DNA of 24,455 nt from Goniomonas avonlea (lineage: Eukaryota > Cryptophyceae > Goniomonadida > Goniomonadaceae): contig QUTJ01031826.1 of the NCBI GenBank assembly GCA_003573635.1, positions 1-24,455 of the forward strand. The letters are read 5' to 3'. Of the stretch, positions 11,201 through 20,200 are shown one piece after another. Positions within the stretch are counted from its first letter, which is position 1, and every line of letters starts with the position of its first letter. Both the position numbers and the translations under genes were made by a program. The notes beneath the pieces are model-generated. The model saw only the letters and a program-made list of their open reading frames with translations. It had not been told where the DNA came from and made no database searches.

Positions 11201-14200
11201 CTTCCTCTTATTGAAGAAATTTACTCACCTCAGTCGCTCGACCCAAACGACTTCCTGCAAAGTGTGCTCACTCTAATCATGATTTCCTAAGTGATTGGTT
11301 GCCAAATTTATTCCAATATTGGGAGGATGTCCAGCCCATCGTCCAGAGGATCGTCTACTCGTGTGCACCATCAGACGGGGACACTGTCAAATCCTTGCTG
11401 TACCNCATCGTCACCGCAATGGCGGATAACCCTCCGTTCCCCCTCCTGATGTTTCGTATGTGTCTCTGATCACACTCTGTCCGCGCTGCGCTATCTCCTT
11501 CCGCCACTCTCACCTTGGTTGTTTCGACACCAAAGTGATCATGGTGCGCACCTACGAAGGCCAAGCACACGCGATGTGGTCCCAAGCGGTGCCACCGCCG
11601 CCATCTGCCGGTTGAGCTTACCGACCTCCACCGGCTACGGCATCTATGCCCTGCTCGGCCACCCCCGACTGCATTGGGAGGAGTGGCTAAACCCGGTGCA
11701 CCCACCATTGTATGGCGAACATTCCGGTACAGCACTCCCTACAACTTTTGTGGAAGGAGCGTCCTCTCACCGCACCCCCTTCTGATCTGCTTAAGGTCAA
11801 CGGTGCTTCGCTCGCCGACTGCGGACTCTACCTGCCTCTGTTGGCTCAAGACGATTTCAGCACGTGGCGAGCAGCACTGGCAAGTGGGAGGACCCACTTT
11901 CCAACACACCTCAACTTCTAACCCCGATGCACTTCATGAGTAAAGTCAAGGACGATGGAACACGCAAGTGGCACCTCATTTTTGACTGCAAACACTCGGG
12001 GCACAATGAAGCCTAACACCGCGAAAGTCGCTTACAACAAGGTCAATGACACCATCATGATCACAACTCCCTTGTCGGCGCAATACACCGCAGACAAGCC
12101 AGATGTTTTTCTGGGAGAGCCGAGATGGTGGGGGCATTGAGACTGTGTTTCTGTCATTGACCCCGGTCCGGGCTCGGGTGGCGCCATGGTTATTCCGCCT
12201 TCAGCACTACGGACGGCCCGAGCATCCAATCGCGCTCCACTCCAGTGGTCGCCACGATGCACGGTCTAGCTAAGATGGGGTCTCTCCACCCCAAGGCGCA
12301 ACTTGCCTCATGATGGACAACCTCATGATGGAGGAGTCCTCCTCTCCGATGACGTCAGGCCCGCCCGAGCCGCCTTGCGTCACCTGGCAGTCCTACTCAA
12401 TCAACTCGTCATCGAATTTCACATTGACAAGACTCTGGAGTTGGACTCCCATTCAAGGGTGTCGTTATCCACCCGGTCACCGACCTCAAGTCCATTCCCA
12501 TCAAGAAGCAGGACGGTGTGCTACAGCTTGCATCCGAGCTACTGGCTACGGCTGACGCGAATAATGATCGAGTCAGCGTGCTTCAGTGTGCACGCATTGC
12601 GGGAAAGTTCAACTACATGGCGACCTATGTGTGCAACACGAATCACAAGTATACTCGTACCTTGTACCCAGGCATCATGCTCTGCTCCGTACCAAGCTCG
12701 ACGACAAGGGTGTTCCCTTCGCGCTTGACGGGCCTATGGGTGATCCTTTCGTGTTCCGCTCAAGCGACAGAGCTTGCCATTGTAAAGCAGGCGTCATTGA
12801 CATAGTGCCAAGCCATCTCACTTGGTGCGAAGACGACTACATATCTCTGACGCCGCAAGCTCGTCTGCACATCGCTTGGTGGGTTAAGAACACAACTGCC
12901 AACACTGTGGTGAGCGTGCACTCCTGCCCCATCCAGTCGTCGGACTGCGAAAAATCCTCCATCTAGAGGACGAAGGACTCCATCGTGATGGGCACCTTGT
13001 CTGCAGTGGACCAGAAGCCTCGGAGCTTAGCGGTCTCAAGCACCATCTTGACACACTCGATGTCAAATGTTTTGACAGTGCCAGGCTCAACACCAGACCT
13101 CAGCCCATCTGGGTCGCACGAGAAGAAACAGTCGTATAAGGTGCTCACGTGGTGCTACATTTCCGACAACAACTGTGTCGGGCTCCCTGTCAACTGTGGG
13201 AAGCTCCTCTTCCGCCCCGGAAAGTGTGTGGACGTGGCGTGAGTTCGCAGCCTTCCTGGACCACTTCAGCAGCGTCACCAGCAGGTTACGCAAGGAGCTC
13301 GTGCCCAGTCGTTCCGAAAGTGGATGGCAGATGCTCACGGAGTGTGGCCATCTCACTGAGCAGCTGCAGGCGTTCGGCTTCTGGCGTTCGTCGGTGTCGA
13401 AGATCTATGCGAGACGCCGAGAGCAGGCTTCCCCTGCTTTTGAGGCTTTGCAGCATGATCTTCGTCAGAGCCGCAGCCACTGGCGCAGCGCCACACAGAG
13501 CAGGTGTGCCTGTGCGCATGCGGCACACCGGCCGCGGCTGTGGGCGCTAACCCGTTCGCCATGCCGCCCAGTCCGCCGGACACTGAGAGGTTGCAACCTC
13601 CAGTCCGCGACAGTCGTGGTTACTACACCGCTGCCGGACACTGAGAGGTTGCAACCTCCAGTACGCGACAGTCGCGGTTGCTACACCGCTGGAGTCGCGC
13701 TGTTACGTGCTGGCTTTCGCCGCCGCACCCGAGGAGCACTCTTCCGCACTCTTTCCTGACTCATGGACATATGGACGGTGTATCTGTGTCAGTGACGTGC
13801 GACCGTGCCTTCACGCATTTCGATACACACCTCATTTACCACCGCGCATTGGGGGGGGTCACGTGACATGCCAGCGTCTAACACCTCCCACTGAACCACA
13901 CTCCCGTGTACACACCCACTAACCACAGTTGCGTGAAGTCACGTAGCTCCCTTCCCCTATGGACATATGGTTTGTGAGTGTGACAATCGTGTGTTGTGCT
14001 AGAATAGTTTGTATCACTGCAGGACAGTACGAGATACCGACAGTGTAGTAAGTTACTTACCCAAACAGCATCTATTGTCCTTACGTATGACCAGCTTTCC
14101 GTTAGTTTGGATTTGACTGACTACGGAATGACGTGTCAATCCGGAATCGAGTCAAATCCCACCGACGGCAGTTCCCTTGCTCTCTGGAAGCTTGGAACGC

Positions 14201-17200
14201 TGCGCTGGCCTGCTGTTTGTTTTTTTCTGGCCCACCCACCCTCACCTACACTGTTTGTCCCACTTCGCCCCTTCGTGTCCCTGCGTCCCTGTCGTGTCCC
14301 ACGTCCCTTGGCGTCCCTCTGTGCCTTGGGGTATTGTCCCACATTGTTTTATCGTACACGCTAGCCGTGATCCGTTAGCCGAATGGCAGTATCACCTAAC
14401 TTACCGATCGTGTCGCANTTGCTGTATGAGTGGTTAGTCTACGGCGTCTAACACTTCCCAGTGAACCACGCTACCATGTACACACCCACTAACCACAGTT
14501 GCGTGAAGTCATGAAGCTCCCCTCCCTATCGACACATGGTTTGTGAGTGTGGCAATGCATGCGTTTGTGTGTGTCTAACACACCTTCTCGTGTGTTTTGT
14601 GTGTGCTCGGTGCCTAACGCCCCTTGGAGATGTGGGACCGTCTGGACTTTCCCTTGGTGGTGGAGGCTGGGCCCAAGGTCGAAACCCTCCCGCCGACGCC
14701 GTTGCCGTCGTCTGTGCGCTGGGACCTCATCCACCGTCTGTCGTTTACCTTCGAAGTGCCTCCTTCGAAAACCAGACAACCAGGTGCCACACGCACTCAT
14801 TCGTCTCACCATCTCGGATTTGGCTAATGACTCGACTCGCTCCTGTGACCGTGTCCTCGTCTGTGTCTGCATTTGGGTCTGTGTCGTGTCTGTGCGTCTG
14901 TGTCTGTGTCTGTGTCTGTGTTGCCGCGTCTGGTCTGTTTCCGCTGTCCTATGTGTTCCGCGGTGGCACGCGGCAATGTCGACGAGAGGGTGCAGGGTGC
15001 AGAGTGCAGTCTGCGGAGTGACTTGGGTAGTAATCGTGCTGTTCGCGTTCCCACAACCAACACGCCAGGTGGCGATGAGGAGAGGTCATGCACTCGAGCA
15101 TCGCTGGAGTGTGCCGTGTGGCAACTCCTCTCCCTCGAAGCAGCAAGTCCCCATGCACCGAGGCCCACTCCAGCAACAACCACTCCTGTCACAACTGCCC
15201 CTGCGACCGACTCAGAGAGTGACGGTCTCGCGGCAATTCTCACGCAGGTGGAGGATTTGCAGGCGCTTCTCCGTAAGGCTGTTCGCTTGCTTCTGCCATC
15301 CTCCGCCACGGACCCCTCACGGGCAAGTTTACTCCTCGCTCCAATTGCTCCTGTCTCGCCCTTATCCTTCTCCTCCTGTCCTCTGCCACCCCTGACCAGA
15401 CAAGCCCCACCCCTCCACACATTGCCACACCATTATCACGAGCTAGCTAGGGTTTGGGAGCTCGGTGACTTCACGCAGAGCGCACATGATTAGCTGACGG
15501 CATACACGGCGACAGTCTACGGCCGCACTCTAACAATATATCATAGCATAATCGAGAATGTGACGGGACAAGACCCCCCAGTTATGAAGTGACCCTAGTT
15601 TCGTGCAGACTATGGTGGTGTGACAGGAAACATATGCATTAGTTGGGCTCCCCGACCCCAACAGTCCGGCAACAAACAACAGAAAAGTCGGACAACACAC
15701 TCACAAGTCGATCAATAGTGCAAAGCGAGCAACTAGCGAGAGTGCGACTGTGAAAGAGCCATAGGCTGGTTGTAGCTCCTTACTGCGAGCTACACACGGC
15801 GATCGCGAACAGGTTAGCGCCAGCAGGGCGAGTGGGGGTCTGCGTGCGGCTGCGACTCGCTGGTGCTGCGTGTGGTGCCGCCGGTGCCGAAGCTTGTGTG
15901 GGCTTAGCAAAGCCATGGAGCAGGCGTAGCTTGTTCTCAACGTCACACATGCTGTCGATCTGGGAAACCTTAGAGTGCCAGTAGCCGAAGGCTTGCAGCT
16001 GCTAAGGGAAGGGCTGCCAAGGGAGACGATGACCGCGTCTTGCTGTTCGTGCCCATGCAGCAACGCCCGGACCTGCTCAATGGTGTTGTCTGCGTCTGCA
16101 GTGTCGATCAGTCGACCGACGAGCAGGCGACGATCAGGCGACGATCACTTCTGTCACTTGCCTTGGCACTTAGCAGCATTCGGTAAGGTGACCGTTCTCA
16201 GTGAGCATTTGCACCATGAATTTCTGAAAGGACTGCATGCCCAGCTGCTCGCGGGTGTGGCGAGTCTTCTCCGCGTAGTGGTCAGGCAAGCCTCGACCCC
16301 TGGCCATGTCCATTTCTGTCTGGATGGGCTGAGTAGGTATCCGGGTGTTTGCCCTCCGGCAGACGAGGTGGGCAAACCACGACGCGAAGGGTAGGCCGAC
16401 ACAGTTGTCATCGGAAATATAGGGTCAGGTGTGCGTGTTGATGGGCTGTTCTTCTCGCTCTTCCATTGCTTCTGAAAAAGAACTGGCCATCGTGTGCCCT
16501 CAATGTGATAGGAGCGTCGTCGCGACCCTTCTCGATGAGCCCTGGCTGTGGTAGCGACCGCCAAGGACGGCGGCTCGTCTGAGCATGGTCCCTGAAAAGG
16601 CGATTTCCGCTAGCGCATACTCCTGCTCGAGTCAGTCAGCGGACTTCATATAAGTCTGTACGTGGAACTGTGTGATTGAGGTTGACGGGGATCTGCTCCT
16701 CGTTCGGCCAGTAGCTGGGGAGCTCCGCGGTGCGAAGTGCCTCCTCAATGCAGGGGTAGAGAAGTGTGTTAGTGGCGTTGGGGCAATAACGACGCCATGT
16801 CTGAGCCCAACCCCTTGCTGCCGAGATGCTGTTGCGGATGGTGGTGTGCTTGACCGTCACGATACACATGAGAATGTGGTGCACGATCCACAATACTGGT
16901 GGCATGGGGGGGCGGGGGGGGGGGAGTAGATGCTGTCGTGATGATAAGTGAAAGTGCACTGAAAGCGGATTCGGCGTCCACGTTGCTTGTGGACACCTTC
17001 GCTGTGGCAAGAAGATAGTAGGAAGCTCTGGAACTTCGGTGTGCCCCCTGGTCTGAAGTCAGTCGCAGCCCAGCATTGCATCGAACCAATGACTGGGTAT
17101 CGAAGCCTGGACAAGAAGCTGGAATGGCTCCGAAGCCTGCGAAACGATGAGCTAGCGCCATTGCGCCATTAGATAGATGCGAAACGATGAGATAGTGCCA

Positions 17201-20200
17201 TTGATAGTGCCAAACTTCTCCAAGTTTCCACGTGCAGTTGAAACTTCTCCAAGTTTCGACGAAACTGCACTCCAAGTTTCGACGTGTGGCACGCGAATAT
17301 ATACATTAATGAGCCACTCTAACGTTCATGAGACAAATTCCCGTAGCAACCAAGTAGCACCAAGCAACACACACCCTGCTCCTCCATTTCCTTCTCCCTC
17401 TCCCGCTCCCGCTCCGCTGCCAGCTTTTCCTCACCTTCTCCCTCTCCCTCGCCCCCCTGCACACGGCTCCCAGTCCCCCAAACCTGCCTCCTCCTCCATC
17501 TGCCCTGCTCTATCCTTCCGTCTCTCCTCACTCTCACTCCCTTTCACTCTCACTCCCTCTCGCTTCCATCTTCTTCCGCTCCCTCCTCCTCCCTCTCCTG
17601 GTCCTCCACCCTGTGCCTCCTCCCTCCCATCCTCCTCCCTTGAATGGGCCACGAGACTCACGGTCGAGCGCAGCCTCCAACACGACGGCGGGGTTGCGAA
17701 CGAATTGACCAAAGTCGGCTGCAGTTGCTGTTACAGGCCGCACGCGTCTCGCCTGCAAGCTGCGAGCAAACCATCGTCCCGGAGCTTGAGCCTGGCACCT
17801 ACAATGTTGAGGTGCGCCTGGCAAGCATTAAGTTGGTTCCGCCCCGTTCTGCTCAGCCAAAGGTTTGATTTCTGTAGTTAACACTTGCTGGATTCGCTGA
17901 GACACAATATGATTTGCCGGGCCTCCGACTTGGCCAACTAATCCGAGCTAGGCACTTGCATCTCCAGAACAACCCTCAGGGTTGAGGATGATTGCTTGTG
18001 ACTGCGAGATAACAACTACTCGTGTGCCCAGAGTAGCACATGTGGAGCTCATGCAGAATGCCTTACTTAATTTCCCTCTGAAGTCAGGTCTGGACTTGAG
18101 TTTATGCGTCTCTCTGTGCCTGGGTGTTTCTTCTGCATAACTTTGACTGGGTTTGTCTGTGCATGTCCGTGGGTTTGTGTGCCCGTGTGTGTGTATGTGT
18201 GTTTTGCTTTGGGCTATGATAGTTTGTATCACTGCAAATGAGTTGGAGATACTAACTTGTTACTACTGTTTTAGAGCTAGTGTTCCGTTGCGTGACTCCC
18301 TGATTCGGTCTATCAGATGGACTAACCATGAGTGACTGCCAATCCAAATTTGTAGGTCAAAACCAACTGGCACCTCGTTTGTTTTTCTGGACGGATCAAG
18401 CACAGCATTCCTTTTTCTGACCTTTTCAGACTACTCCAATGGCCTTACAAAGCTTCTTTGGCTTCACAGCCAACCCGATAATGTGCCCAGGCTTCATTGT
18501 TGAGACATTGATTTATTGCAATCTTGCTGGACCAGGATACTGTGCCAACCACGCCGCCACCCCATGACACTTCAGGGAGGCGACAGTGAAGACACAGTTC
18601 TTGATTTTTCAGTGTGGCAGACCAATCATCAGGACACACCCAGAGGTGAAGCTTCCAGAGGGGATTCGGTCTGATTGGCCCGAGCTGTCCGAGCTGCAAA
18701 ATGTTACATTGCAGTCTGCAACCTGATTTCAGAGGCTGACACAATGGTTGCAAACCACCAAATGCACTGTCTGCCACCAGAGCTCTCCCACCAGACTGCT
18801 GCAAGCACTTGAAGATGGGCTACAAAGGGGCTTGATGTGCACTGAAAGAGTTGTGCTGGGCCAGCCAGATCGTGTCAGCTACCAAGTGGCAATTCACATC
18901 CTACACGCCATGTGTGTGGAGATCGCCCGGGCACAAGTGAGGTCAGCATCACACTGTAGCAACCATCAGAGTATGACCAAAATGATAACACTGTGGAGGC
19001 TGTGCGACAGACACACATTCACAAGCCACACGCGGAGGACACCTACAAGACTACTAGACTGACATTACTGCTAGACTGAGAAACACCATGGCTGGCCCCT
19101 GGCATCTTACTACTTGCTGCTGTTGTGGCAACAGCAAACGTGATGCCAATCTCCTGTGACACTGAGCGCCATCTTGCACAGGAGCTCAGCGACACTGACG
19201 GTGATTGGGTCATTACACTGTCTGATTTGGGCCGCCACACCAGCTTCCTGTTACGTAGCTTCATGTTCTTTCATAGCCTTGACAGGTATTTCAACATAAT
19301 CAGGGTCTATCCTTCTCTACTGTGACGTCTACACTGGTGCAAACAGCAACGGCAGCAACGGCAGCAACGGCAGTGTCCTACACCTGGTGGCTATAAGCTC
19401 CCATGGAGCGCCAAGAATGGGGCTAAAGTAATGCCAAGAAGAAAAATGCCGTCCTTCTTCGGCACCATGCATCTCTTGCGGAGAGCTGGGTCATCAGTTC
19501 AGCAAGTGTCTGAAGCAATCCAAGCCCGAAATGGACCAGCGGCAATGGCAGCCCCTCGAGAAGAGCCGTCGAGGATTTCGTCCTACCCACTGATGGACAT
19601 TGGGGAAGGATGGTTCCAAAGAATGGTTGTAGAAGGTGCCCCCCCACCTGGTGGCTCCTGGGCACTTTCAGCGAAGACCCTATCTGGAAGACAGTCACAC
19701 CGGACCGGGAAGACATACTGAAGCATCCCCTTGAAGGAGACAAAACTGGAGAGAGTGTTGGGCATGGTACGAGCTGTGCAAAAAAAGAGTTCGGGAACTT
19801 GGGGGGCACACAGCGCTTTGTGTGGATCCCCATCAACTACAAGAAGGCACTGGGCAGGAGCAATCTTAGCGGGCAAGACCTGCCATTTTTGGTGACTCCA
19901 TGGATCTTCTTCCAATTTGAGAGAATCGCCTGGCAGCTCTATGTCTACTTCCCGCGCGACATCGCTGATCACTACGAGGTCACACGAGACGCTGAGACCT
20001 TCGGCACCACCTTTTACTACTGTGCAGTGCCAGTCGATCCAACCAGTGCTGTCCAAACCCCACACACAAGACTGCCAAGGGAAGCGATGGCCGTGTCTTG
20101 CTGTTCGTGCCCATGCAGCAACGCCCGGACCTGCTCAATGGTGTTGTCTGCGTCTGCAGTGCCTATCGGTCGACCGACGAGCAGGCGATCACTTCTGTCA

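Larger units (their letters stand above)
9700..13760 (+). mobile_element. Decayed retroelement, DIRS-like reverse transcriptase, with PHD-like finger
   Basis: About 4 kb inside intron 5, on the same strand as the host gene. In order: a Cys/His cluster like a PHD finger (10115-10285), a zinc-knuckle-like motif (about 10920-10950), reverse transcriptase remains (11927-12800), a tail containing IAWW (12880-12900) and a helical region (13225-13530) shared with the minus-strand copy in intron 7. The reverse transcriptase style (KWHLIFDCKHSGHN-type fingers block, then a helix-rich thumb) recalls DIRS-type and related elements more than Ty1/copia. It is an old fossil with many breaks. No flanking repeats were found except the palindromic tandem at 13575-13690. 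The family call is tentative. Confidence 0.6.
15700..17010 (-). mobile_element. Minus-strand fragment of the intron 5 retroelement family
   Basis: Read on the minus strand from 17010 down: NLNHTVPRTDLYEVR (about 16640-16680), YISDDNCVGLPF (16430-16390), a charged helix region with NGHLT (about 16195), IEQVRALLHGHEQQD (about 16080-16030), LQAFGYWHSKVSQI (about 16000-15955) and an Ala/Pro/Arg tail ending near 15780. The middle pieces match the + strand region 13150-13530 in the same order. It is a fossil fragment with several breaks. Its reverse transcriptase part is not present here. Confidence 0.6.

Noticed and set aside
13575-13690. CRISPR-like repeat pair
   Set aside because: The units are directly adjacent without spacers, the setting is eukaryotic and there are only two units.
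14547-15395. 282-codon + strand open frame
   Set aside because: It crosses host exons 6 and 7 and intron 6 in another frame, with Arg/Pro-rich composition and no family likeness.
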